7,877 nt of DNA, taken from NCBI GenBank assembly GCA_014801065.1, contig JAAVEX010000060.1, positions 8,824-16,700 of the forward strand, in the 5' to 3' direction. The stretch is from Barnesiella sp. Its GTDB lineage: Bacteria; Bacteroidota; Bacteroidia; Bacteroidales; Muribaculaceae. The notes under the pieces are model-generated. The model was not told where the DNA came from. It saw only the letters and a program-made list of their open reading frames with translations, and did not search any database. The number at the start of each line of letters is the position of its first letter. Positions within the stretch are counted from its first letter, which is position 1. Of the stretch, positions 1-5,500 are shown in pieces. Both the position numbers and the translations under genes were made by a program.

Positions 1-74
1 ACCCTTGATGTCTACCGGAAAGTAATAGGAAATAAAACATGGGATAATATAACCCGAACACTGTAAATAACCAC

Positions 75-106
75 CGAGTGCTTGCAACCTCGTAAAAAAC
101 AAGAAC
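75..106 (+). promoter_or_regulatory. preQ1-I-type riboswitch candidate
   Basis: A compact H-type pseudoknot can be drawn directly before the transporter gene. P1 is CGAG (75-78) with CTCG (89-92). The loop contains CTTG (81-84), which pairs with CAAG (100-103) in an A-rich tail, TAAAAAACAAG (93-103). The cytosine after CTTG (C85) is where class-I preQ1 aptamers place the ligand-pairing C. This is the order of class-I preQ1 aptamers: short stem, loop with the pseudoknot strand and C, then a run of A ending in the second pseudoknot strand. The downstream gene is of a family that imports queuosine precursors, which fits. The ATG begins 4 nt after the pseudoknot, so ligand binding would probably block ribosome access. 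P1 is only 4 bp, which is short. The fold was drawn by eye. Confidence 0.68.
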
Positions 107-808
107 ATGACACATCAATCTAACACAACCCAACCAACCGGCGGGCAGCATCCCAACGCCCTATCACCCACGTTTCTCATCCTCGCCACGCTCTTCTGCG
201 TGTGTCTGATCGTGTCCAACCTCATGGAGATAAAAACATTCTCCCTCGGACCGCTTACACTCACCGCAGGCGTGACCGTATTTCCAATATCCTATATCAT
301 AAGCGACTGCATAGTGGAAATCTACGGATTTCGGCGCGCACGCTTCGTCATCTGGCTCGGATTTGCCATGAATCTCCTCGTGTGCCTGCTTCTGCAGCTC
401 GGCCTGTGGATTCCCGGCGACTCATCGTGGCATCATCAACAAGCCATGCAGATCATGTTTGGAGCCGTGCCGCGTATCGTAGCCGCAAGCTTCACCGCCT
501 TCCTTTGCGGGTCGATGGTCAACGCCTACGTCATGAGCCGCATGAAGGCCGCCCGACGAGGCGACACTCGCGGATTTTCCGCACGCGCCATCATATCGAC
601 CGTGTTTGGCGAAGCAACAGACTCATGCCTGTTCTTCCCGATAGCTTTCGGAGGCGTGTTTCCGCTAAGCGTAATCCTGTCGCTTATAGCCACACAGACC
701 CTGCTGAAAACGGCCTACGAAATCATCGTGCTGCCACTCACTCTGCGCGTTGTCCACCATCTGCGCCGTATCGAACGCAACGGACCCATTGCCCGCGATC
801 TAATGTAA
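107..808 (+). CDS. yhhQ: Queuosine precursor transporter (YhhQ/VUT family)
   Basis: 233-residue integral membrane protein of the YhhQ (COG1738/DUF165) family, which imports queuosine precursors such as preQ0/preQ1 across the inner membrane for tRNA modification. Hydrophobic segments lie at about residues 21-39, 51-72, 79-101, 117-142, 160-183 and 187-215, giving the expected six-helix layout after a polar N-terminus. Family features visible are FPISYIISDCIVEIYG (59-74), WLGFAMN (83-89), a basic loop SRMKAARRG (144-152) and STVFGEATDSCLFFPIAF (164-181). The ATG at 107 follows a preQ1-type riboswitch candidate by 4 nt and has no Shine-Dalgarno sequence, as is usual in Bacteroidetes. The YjjG-like gene starts 20 nt after the stop, so the two are probably cotranscribed. 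No promoter was recognised in the 106 nt upstream; the transcript may begin outside the window. Confidence 0.9.
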   Translation: MTHQSNTTQPTGGQHPNALSPTFLILATLFCVCLIVSNLMEIKTFSLGPLTLTAGVTVFPISYIISDCIVEIYGFRRARFVIWLGFAMNLLVCLLLQLGLWIPGDSSWHHQQAMQIMFGAVPRIVAASFTAFLCGSMVNAYVMSRMKAARRGDTRGFSARAIISTVFGEATDSCLFFPIAFGGVFPLSVILSLIATQTLLKTAYEIIVLPLTLRVVHHLRRIERNGPIARDLM

Positions 809-828
809 CCCACCCATCACTCCGACAA

Positions 829-1590
829 ATGCCTCCCGCCACATTCAATCCCGACCGTATCACAACTCTTTGGCTCGATCTTGACGACACCCTGATCGAC
901 TTCCGCAGCAACGCCCGCGCATCGCTTCACCAGATGTATGCCGACGAACCGCTTCTGCGCTCCCATTTCCCCGATCCTCAGACATGGGCCGAAACCTACG
1001 AACGCCATAACCATGAGCTATGGGATCTCTACAGCAAAGCCGAGATCACCAGACCATACCTGCGCATCGAGAGATTCCGCCGCCCACTCACTGATGGCGG
1101 AATTCCCGAAGAAGAAGCCGTCGAAGCCGCCAAACGCTACGACACGCTATACCTCGATCTGCTGGCGCAGCAACGCCGTATGATTCCCGGAGCCATGCAG
1201 ATGCTTACCGACCTCAACGCCATACCCTCTCTGAAGATAGGCATACTCTCCAACGGTTTCAAAGAAGTCCAATATCGCAAAATGGACATTACAGGAATCA
1301 CACCGATGGTCCATCTGACAGTGCTCAGCGACGACATCGGCATCAACAAGCCCGACCCGCGCCTGTTTGCCCACGCCATGGACCGAGCAGGCGACACCGA
1401 TCCCTCTCACCATCTGCTTGTGGGCGACAACCCGCTGACCGATATTGCCGGAGCGCTCCGAGCCGGTTGGAACGCAGTGTGGTATCGTCACCCCGACACG
1501 CCTTCCACTCAGCCATGTCCCGACGGCGCCGTCGAAATTAATAGCCTTGACCAATTGATCCCGCTCCTCGGTAAAGGGGTCATAAAGTGA
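829..1590 (+). CDS. yjjG: YjjG-type HAD nucleotidase
   Basis: 253-residue HAD-superfamily hydrolase resembling YjjG, a 5'-nucleotidase acting on (deoxy)pyrimidine and non-canonical nucleotides in the cytoplasm (house-cleaning role known for the family). All four HAD motifs are present: DLDDT at 17-21 with Asp17 as nucleophile and Asp19 as acid/base, SNG at 141-143, Lys174 in INKPDPRLF, and GDNPLTD at 199-205 for Mg2+ binding. A helical cap lies between motifs I and II (about 25-120). The frame stays open far upstream, to 202, but that stretch overlaps the transporter in another frame and is Arg/His/Ser-rich without family similarity. The ATG at 829, 20 nt after the transporter stop and 16 residues before motif I, is therefore chosen. 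It is slightly longer than the usual ~225-235 residues. Substrate is inferred from the family. Confidence 0.85.
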   Translation: MPPATFNPDRITTLWLDLDDTLIDFRSNARASLHQMYADEPLLRSHFPDPQTWAETYERHNHELWDLYSKAEITRPYLRIERFRRPLTDGGIPEEEAVEAAKRYDTLYLDLLAQQRRMIPGAMQMLTDLNAIPSLKIGILSNGFKEVQYRKMDITGITPMVHLTVLSDDIGINKPDPRLFAHAMDRAGDTDPSHHLLVGDNPLTDIAGALRAGWNAVWYRHPDTPSTQPCPDGAVEINSLDQLIPLLGKGVIK

Positions 1591-1652
1591 GAATTATTGC
1601 AAAAAATTGCCCATAGATAGCTGTTAATTGAAAAAAAGTTACGATATTTGCA

Positions 1653-1683
1653 CTTGCTAAACTGAGCCACAAGGCTCAATTTG
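1653..1683 (+). promoter_or_regulatory. HU promoter with palindrome in the spacer
   Basis: A Bacteroidetes-type promoter can be placed with -33 CTTG (1653-1656), 19 nt, then TCAATTTG (1676-1683), 7 of 8 to TAnnTTTG. The expected start is near 1690, giving a ~50-nt leader before the ATG at 1741. The spacer contains a perfect inverted repeat, TGAGCC-ACAA-GGCTCA (1663-1678). A 10-bp direct repeat ATTTGCACTT occurs at 1646-1655 and 1679-1688, and the first copy also ends a weaker promoter-like box GATATTTG (1643-1650). The palindrome could be an operator or a hairpin in a longer transcript. Placement is by consensus only. Confidence 0.5.
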
Positions 1684-1740
1684 CACTTAAAACGCTAAGA
1701 ACTATATATTTAATTATAAAAACTTAAAGCTTAAACCAAA

Positions 1741-2016
1741 ATGACTAAAGCTGATATTGTAAACGAAATCTCAAAGACAACCGGCATCGAAAAAGCCAAT
1801 GTTCTCGCTACGATCGAAAAATTCATGGAAGTAGTGAAAGATTCACTTGCTTCAGGCGAAAACGTTTATCTCCGCGGTTTCGGTAGCTTCATCGTTAAGA
1901 CTCGTTCGCAGAAAACTGCACGCAACATCTCGCAGAACACCACTATCGTAATCCCCGAACACAAAATCCCCGCTTTCAAGCCGGCCAAAGTGTTCATGGA
2001 AGAAGTGAAAAAATAA
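1741..2016 (+). CDS. HU-family DNA-binding protein
   Basis: 91-residue nucleoid protein of the HU/IHF family, which binds and bends DNA as a dimer. The N-terminal helical dimerisation part (1-40) is followed by the signature GFGSF (46-50), the beta arm (about 52-75), and IPAFKPAK (76-83) with the C-terminal helix. In the arm, the RNP triad whose Pro63 intercalates into DNA in E. coli-type HU reads RNI (61-63), so the intercalating proline is replaced by Ile. Similar arms are, as far as I recall, common in Bacteroidales HU, so this is probably a lineage trait. The ATG at 1741 lies in an A-rich leader without a Shine-Dalgarno sequence. A small basic protein gene follows after 36 nt, probably in the same transcript. 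Codon use differs from the GC-rich neighbours (many AAA, GAA), as expected of a highly expressed gene. Confidence 0.95.
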   Translation: MTKADIVNEISKTTGIEKANVLATIEKFMEVVKDSLASGENVYLRGFGSFIVKTRSQKTARNISQNTTIVIPEHKIPAFKPAKVFMEEVKK

Positions 2017-2052
2017 TATCCCTATTTATCAACATTTTAACCTCAGAGTAAC

Positions 2053-2142
2053 ATGCCTAGCGGAAAGAAAAGAAAAGGCCACAAAATGGCTACTCACAAG
2101 CGTAAAAAACGTCTCAGAAAAAATCGTCATAAGAAGAAATAA
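2053..2142 (+). CDS. Small Lys/Arg-rich protein, bS22/mS38 (COX24)-like
   Basis: A 29-codon ORF begins with MPSGKKRKGHKMATHKRKK and ends in KNRHKKK; about 60% of residues are Lys, Arg or His. The motif HKMATHKRKKRLRK resembles the C-terminal AURKAIP1/COX24 domain, which corresponds to mitochondrial ribosomal protein mS38 and the tiny bacterial bS22. Near-identical proteins are, to my knowledge, annotated throughout Bacteroidetes under that domain name, so a small-subunit ribosomal role is likely but inferred. It lies 36 nt after HU in the same direction, with no promoter seen between them. Its composition (AAA/AAG/CGT codons) matches a highly expressed gene. It is short enough to be missed by automatic gene calling. 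Confidence 0.8.
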   Translation: MPSGKKRKGHKMATHKRKKRLRKNRHKKK

Positions 2143-2160
2143 TATTCTTCATTAGACTCC

Positions 2161-2298
2161 GGCATCAATGGCCGGGCTAAATGTTCGATTTCTCGGAACG
2201 CTATACACAGAACAAACCTGTTGCCGGCTCCCCCCGAAAGTGGGCGCGATGTCGCCCAGAGTTTGTTCTTTGTATTTTAAGCGATCCCCGTTGATGCC
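2161..2298 (+). ncRNA. Candidate structured RNA, rod-like, 6S-like layout
   Basis: The sequence after the small basic gene folds into nested long helices. The outer helix pairs GGCATCAATGG (2161-2171) with CCGTTGATGCC (2288-2298): 11 bp with one G-U. Inside it, a 15-nt arm at 2203-2217 pairs with 2261-2275, with a single mismatch (core AGAACAAAC/GTTTGTTCT). A further hairpin, TGGGCG-CGATGT-CGCCCA (2241-2258), sits in the tip. Between the outer and inner helices is an asymmetric open region of about 31 nt (left) and 12 nt (right). The outer helix is followed by a T-rich run (2300-2312). A closing stem, open central region and terminal arm is the layout of 6S RNA, but no sequence signature was recognised. 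It may equally be the 3' UTR/terminator of the HU transcript or a leader of rng. No promoter was found immediately before it. Confidence 0.42.
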
Positions 2299-2314
2299 CC
2301 ATTATTTTATTTAT

Positions 2315-2505
2315 GAGAGTGTTTGAATTTAACTGATTTTTCCACAAAGTGAGATTTTCGAGTGATTTTTAAAGATTGAAGAAGGAACAATGCAGGCATT
2401 GCAACTGATGAAAGCTTTGAAAAAGCGCCCGAAAGATCATTTGTGATGAAATCAAACTTTCCAAACTCTCTGATTATTAAATTTGATTTAATTCCAAACA
2501 CACTC
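2315..2505. mobile_element. MITE-like palindromic element, copy A1
   Basis: A ~191-bp imperfect palindrome begins GAGAGTGTTTGAATTTAA and ends TTAATTCCAAACACACTC, with TA directly after it (2506-2507). An inner inverted repeat runs from CACAAAG on the left to TTTGTG near 2440-2445. The centre holds the apical stem CAATGC-AG-GCATTG flanked by conserved internal-loop bases GAAGAAGGA and CTGATGAAAG. It matches copies at 5066-5432 and 6695-6829 in ends and core. A second end-like sequence, CCAAACTCTCT, lies at 2461-2471, so the right arm looks duplicated. It contains no transposase. It stops 5 nt before the rng start codon, so it makes up most of the rng leader region. The element class (MITE) is inferred from the ends, the TA and the dispersed copies. 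Confidence 0.75.
2478..2485 (+). promoter_or_regulatory. Possible rng promoter -7 box inside the element
   Basis: TAAATTTG is a full match to the Bacteroidetes -7 consensus TAnnTTTG, reading toward rng. It lies in the right arm of the palindromic element, 25 nt before the rng ATG, which predicts a start near 2491 and a ~20-nt leader. No good -33 TTTG is found at 19-21 nt spacing; the nearest is TTTC at 2458-2461. The support is therefore the -7 box alone. Confidence 0.35.
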
Positions 2506-2510
2506 TAAGA

Positions 2511-4139
2511 ATGCAAAGCGATCTCATTGTCGACGTCCAGCCAAAAGAAGTGTCTATCGCGCTTCTCGAAGATGGCCGCCTGGTCTCCCTTCAGAAGGAG
2601 GCCACTGACATCGCCTACGCTGTCGGCGACATCTACCTGGCTAAAGTCAAAAAGCTTATGCCCGGTCTTAATGCCGCATTTGTCAACGTTGGCTACGAAA
2701 AAGACGCTTTCCTCCATTACTTAGATCTTGGCTCACACTTCGCCTCCTACTCCTCATTCCTCCAGAAGGCCCTCGACAAATCTCAGCGAACGGCACCATC
2801 CGTATCGAAAATGACCCTCCTGCCCGATATCAACAAGCAAGGATCGATCTCCGAACTGCTTTCGCCCGGACAGGAACTGCTGGTACAGATAGTCAAAGAA
2901 CCGATCTCTTCAAAAGGGCCGCGTCTCACCACCGAGATCACCCTCACCGGACGCTACATGGTCCTCATACCTTTTAGCGACAAGGTATCCATTTCCCAGA
3001 AAATTAAAACCTCCGAAGAAAAGATGCGCCTGAAACAGCTCATCGAGAGCATCAGACCCAAAAATTTCGGAGTCATAATCCGCACATCCGCCGAAGGAAA
3101 ACGCGTAGCTGAACTCATCCACGAGATGAAAACCCTTGAGAAATACTGGGAAGATACCATCCGGAAAGCTCGGACTTCAACAGCCCCGGCGCTCGTGTTT
3201 CAGGAAGAGAGTCGCATTGTCGGTGTGCTCCGCGACATCTTCAATCCCAACTTCGAAAGCATCCACGTCAACGATCCCGAAACCCAAAGCCAGATAAGCA
3301 AATACGTCAACCTCATCGCTCCCGACCGAAAAGAGATCGTAAAACTCTATTCACGCGACGAGCCGATTTTTGACCACTTCAACATCACCCGACAGATCAA
3401 ATCATCTTTCGGCAAAACGGTATCGTTTCGCAGCGGCGCTTACATCATCATCGAACACACCGAAGCACTCCACGTCATCGACGTCAATTCAGGCAACCGC
3501 TCCAAAGGAGCCGCCGATCAGGAAAGCAACGCCCTCGAAGTCAACATGAGAGCCGCCGAAGAGATTGCGCGGCAGTTGCGCCTGCGCGACATGGGCGGAA
3601 TCATCGTGATCGACTTCATCGACATGGCTAAGGCCGAACACCGCCAGCAGCTCTACGAACACATGCGCGAAATCATGCAAAACGATAGGGCTCGCCACAA
3701 CATCCTGCCTCTGAGCAAATTCGGGCTCATGCAAATCACACGTCAGCGCGTCAGACCGGCCCTCGACATAGTCACTGCCGAGACCTGCCCCTCATGCTTC
3801 GGAAAAGGCAAAGTCCAACCATCTCTGCTTTTCACCGACACGCTCAAAGAAAAGCTCCACTATCTCATCGACGATCTCAAAGTGAACGACTTTATCCTCT
3901 ACGTCCACCCATTTGTCGATGCCTATCTCAAAAAAGGACTAATTTCACCCTACCGCCGCTGGCGAATGGAACTGGGCCGCAAATTCAAAATAATGCCCGA
4001 TCAATCGCTCGCCTACCTCGAATATAAAGTCCTTGACAAAGACCGAAACGAAATCGACATCAAGGAGGAAAAAGATGTTGATTCGTCGGCAACCAAAACT
4101 AAACGAAAAGCCAAGAATCGAAATCAGTCGGAGGAATAA
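2511..4139 (+). CDS. rng: Ribonuclease G/E family endoribonuclease
   Basis: 542-residue single-strand-specific endoribonuclease of the RNase E/G family, acting in rRNA maturation and mRNA turnover. An S1-like RNA-binding region with its insertions spans about residues 35-145 (GDIYLAKVKKLMPGLNAAFV). The catalytic DNase-I-like region carries IDVNSG with Asp324 and VIDFIDM with Asp368, matching the two Mg2+-binding aspartates of E. coli RNase E (303 and 346), separated by EEIARQLRLRDMGGI. The Zn-link CPSC is at 426-429. There is no long C-terminal degradosome scaffold, so the protein is RNase G-sized (E. coli RNase G is 489 residues), plus a charged Lys/Arg-rich tail at 517-542. The ATG at 2511 lies 5 nt after a palindromic element, which therefore forms its leader. 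A strong hairpin follows at 4213-4256. Confidence 0.93.
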   Translation: MQSDLIVDVQPKEVSIALLEDGRLVSLQKEATDIAYAVGDIYLAKVKKLMPGLNAAFVNVGYEKDAFLHYLDLGSHFASYSSFLQKALDKSQRTAPSVSKMTLLPDINKQGSISELLSPGQELLVQIVKEPISSKGPRLTTEITLTGRYMVLIPFSDKVSISQKIKTSEEKMRLKQLIESIRPKNFGVIIRTSAEGKRVAELIHEMKTLEKYWEDTIRKARTSTAPALVFQEESRIVGVLRDIFNPNFESIHVNDPETQSQISKYVNLIAPDRKEIVKLYSRDEPIFDHFNITRQIKSSFGKTVSFRSGAYIIIEHTEALHVIDVNSGNRSKGAADQESNALEVNMRAAEEIARQLRLRDMGGIIVIDFIDMAKAEHRQQLYEHMREIMQNDRARHNILPLSKFGLMQITRQRVRPALDIVTAETCPSCFGKGKVQPSLLFTDTLKEKLHYLIDDLKVNDFILYVHPFVDAYLKKGLISPYRRWRMELGRKFKIMPDQSLAYLEYKVLDKDRNEIDIKEEKDVDSSATKTKRKAKNRNQSEE

Positions 4140-4212
4140 CGTCGACGTTTATCAAACTAACAGATACCGATTCGATCAATTCCGAGGGCTCAAGCCCCCG
4201 ATCCACCTATAG

Positions 4213-4256
4213 AAAGACGGTGTGAATGATCCCAACAGATCATTCACACCGTCTTT
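4213..4256 (+). terminator. Rho-independent-type terminator of rng
   Basis: A perfect 19-bp inverted repeat (4213-4231 with 4238-4256) with the 6-nt loop CCAACA. The right arm ends in GTCTTT. It lies 74 nt after the rng stop and before the promoter of the next gene. A smaller GGGC-TCAA-GCCC hairpin (4186-4197) lies between. The stem is symmetric, so it could also work on the other strand, but no gene points that way here. Confidence 0.85.
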
Positions 4257-4278
4257 ATCATACGCAACGCGATAGTAA

Positions 4279-4317
4279 GAAACTGTTTAAATTTATGAGA
4301 ATATTTTACTATCTTTG
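4279..4317 (+). promoter_or_regulatory. Promoter of barrel gene built on a mobile-element end
   Basis: TATCTTTG (4310-4317) fits the -7 consensus TAnnTTTG exactly. TTTA (4286-4289), 20 nt upstream, takes the -33 position, giving a start near 4323 and a ~28-nt leader to the ATG at 4351. The -33 part falls inside GAAACTGTTTAAATTTATGAG (4279-4299), which matches the inward end sequence of the element at 5132-5302 with one base inserted. The rest of that element is absent, so this is a solo end relic that now carries half of a promoter, or a chance match. Confidence 0.6.
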
Positions 4318-4350
4318 CCCCATAAGAACTCATAAAAATCATTCATCCAA

Positions 4351-5052
4351 ATGTTACGCAAACTAACCACCGCCATCCTTCTTGCCACAGCAGCAACATC
4401 TTTCGCTCAGGAGGAAATCTTTGACAATCCCGACAACCGAGCCGGTTTCGGTGTGCGTCTGTCATACGAACTCGCCTGCCCCGGCGATGTCAAAACCACC
4501 GGAGGCCTGCTCAAGATCCCGATGTTTGGCAACAGCTCCGGATTCAGCGCCGGCGCAGTCTATAACGTCCCGGTGTGGAAAAATTTCTACTTCGAGCCGG
4601 GTGCATCGATCTATTACAACACCTTTTCCGTGAACCGCGACATCTACTACCCCGATGCAAACAGCGCCTCCGTGCGCCAGTGGGGTCTTCGCATACCGCT
4701 CAACTTCGGATACCGCTTCGACTTCACCCCCGATATAGCCGTCAGCATCTTCACCGGACCCGAATTCAATCTATCGTTCAAAGGCAACGTCCACATGAGC
4801 GTTGACAAATACAACGTCACATCGCCGGCATTCGGAAGCGAGGGCATGCTCAATCGCTCCGATATCAAATGGCGCATCGGCGCAGCTGTCACTCTCCTCG
4901 ACCACTACTACATCGCCGTGTCGGGAGCGCTGGGCCTATGCGACAATATGCGCGATGATGTGGTGGCCGCCGGCGAAGCCGGGCTTCCCATCGAAGTGCC
5001 TCTCAAAATGCACTCCAACCTCTTCTCCATCACCCTTGGCTACAACTTCTGA
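4351..5052 (+). CDS. Outer-membrane beta-barrel protein, PorT-like
   Basis: 233-residue predicted outer-membrane protein. A signal peptide is clear: MLRK, a hydrophobic stretch to residue 18, and a likely cut after SFA (17-19), leaving QEE as mature N-terminus. The rest consists of alternating amphipathic strands rich in Gly, Tyr, Phe and Asn, such as AGFGVRLSYEL, SAGAVYNVPV, FYFEPGASIYYN, RIPLNFGYRFDF and HYYIAVSGALGL. The C-terminus is SITLGYNF, ending in Phe as expected for BAM recognition. This layout fits the PorT/OMP_b-brl_2 family common in Bacteroidetes. PorT itself acts in type-IX secretion, but most paralogues have no known function and none is claimed here. It is a single gene between its own promoter and the convergent slyD operon. 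No dedicated terminator precedes the palindromic element 13 nt after its stop. Confidence 0.7.
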   Translation: MLRKLTTAILLATAATSFAQEEIFDNPDNRAGFGVRLSYELACPGDVKTTGGLLKIPMFGNSSGFSAGAVYNVPVWKNFYFEPGASIYYNTFSVNRDIYYPDANSASVRQWGLRIPLNFGYRFDFTPDIAVSIFTGPEFNLSFKGNVHMSVDKYNVTSPAFGSEGMLNRSDIKWRIGAAVTLLDHYYIAVSGALGLCDNMRDDVVAAGEAGLPIEVPLKMHSNLFSITLGYNF

Positions 5053-5065
5053 TGATATTCTCATA

Positions 5066-5432
5066 GAGAGTGTTTGGATTTAAATGATTTTAGCACAAAG
5101 AGAGGTTTGGGGATGATTTTTCAAAATTGAAGAAACTGTTTACATTTATGGGCGAATGATTTTGAGGATATTTCAGGATGAATTTTGCAAGTTGAAGAGG
5201 GAGCGATGCGGGCATCGTGACCGATAAAACTTGGCAAAAATCGCCTGAAAGATCATTAAAATCAGAGTATATAAAATTTATTCTCATAAATTAAACAGTT
5301 TCTAAGATGGAGCAATGCGGGCATTGCGACTGATGAAAGTTTTGAAAAAGCGCCCCAGAGATCCTTTGTGATGAAATCAAAATTGAACCCCCATTCTTTA
5401 ATATCTTATTTGGTTTAAATTCAAACACTCTC
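5066..5432. mobile_element. MITE-like palindromic element, copy A2, interrupted
   Basis: This copy begins GAGAGTGTTTGGATTTAA after TA (5064-5065) and ends TTTAAATTCAAACACTCTC before TA (5433-5434), so it has matching ends and TA on both sides. Inner repeats are CACAAAG (5094-5100) and CTTTGTG on the right. The core stem TTTTTCAAAA/TTTTGAAAAA encloses the apical CAATGC-GG-GCATTG. The core is split by a second element at 5132-5302; without it the copy would be about 195 bp, close to the copy at 2315-2505. It fills the space between two convergent genes and, as a long hairpin, could help end transcription. It has no protein of its own. Confidence 0.8.
5132..5302. mobile_element. Nested sister palindromic element B
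   Basis: A 171-bp element with ends GAAACTGTTTACATTTATG and CATAAATTAAACAGTTTC sits inside copy A2, in the loop side of its core. Removing it rejoins ATTGAAG and ATGGAGCAATGC, which matches the continuous sequence of the first copy (ATTGAAGAAGGAACAATGC). AAG occurs on both sides; TA follows the right end. Almost the whole of B is one imperfect hairpin (TGATTTT...GGATATTTCAGG paired with CCTGAAAGATCATTAAAATCA), with apical stem CGATGC-GG-GCATCG. Its ends and core are recognisably related to the A copies, so A and B are diverged branches of one family. Confidence 0.75.
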
Positions 5433-5433
5433 T

Positions 5434-5482
5434 AAACATTAGAGCCGGTTCGACAACAAATATCGAACCGGCTCTAATGTTT
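5434..5482 (-). terminator. Terminator of the slyD operon
   Basis: A perfect 20-bp inverted repeat (5434-5453 with 5463-5482) with the 9-nt loop CAACAAATA, 18 nt after the slyD stop on the minus strand. On both strands the 3' arm ends ATGTTT. It lies immediately beside the right end of the palindromic element and between convergent genes, so it can also stop transcripts from the barrel gene. Confidence 0.85.
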
Positions 5483-5500
5483 ATTAATTCAGTTGAGCAA

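Noticed and set aside
1..66. Open frame of 21 codons ending TAA at 64-66, possible end of an upstream gene
   Set aside because: Too short to separate from chance at the window edge, AT-rich, and not recognised as any family.
202..828. Long upstream extension of the yjjG frame, overlapping the transporter
   Set aside because: The translation is Arg/His/Ser-rich, shows no family similarity and lies out of frame over a clear membrane protein gene. The HAD protein starts naturally at 829.
107..1590. A new defence or biosynthetic system in the coding genes
   Set aside because: All recognisable proteins in the window are housekeeping families. No toxin-antitoxin, nuclease-effector or cluster logic is seen.
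2307..2501. 64-residue minus-strand ORF covering element A1 as a real gene
   Set aside because: It lies entirely in the palindromic element, has no promoter, and its counterparts in other copies are disrupted. The shared peptide stretch is noted as a finding instead.
5066..5432. CRISPR array
   Set aside because: Repeats are inverted and nested, with no regularly spaced direct repeats or spacers.
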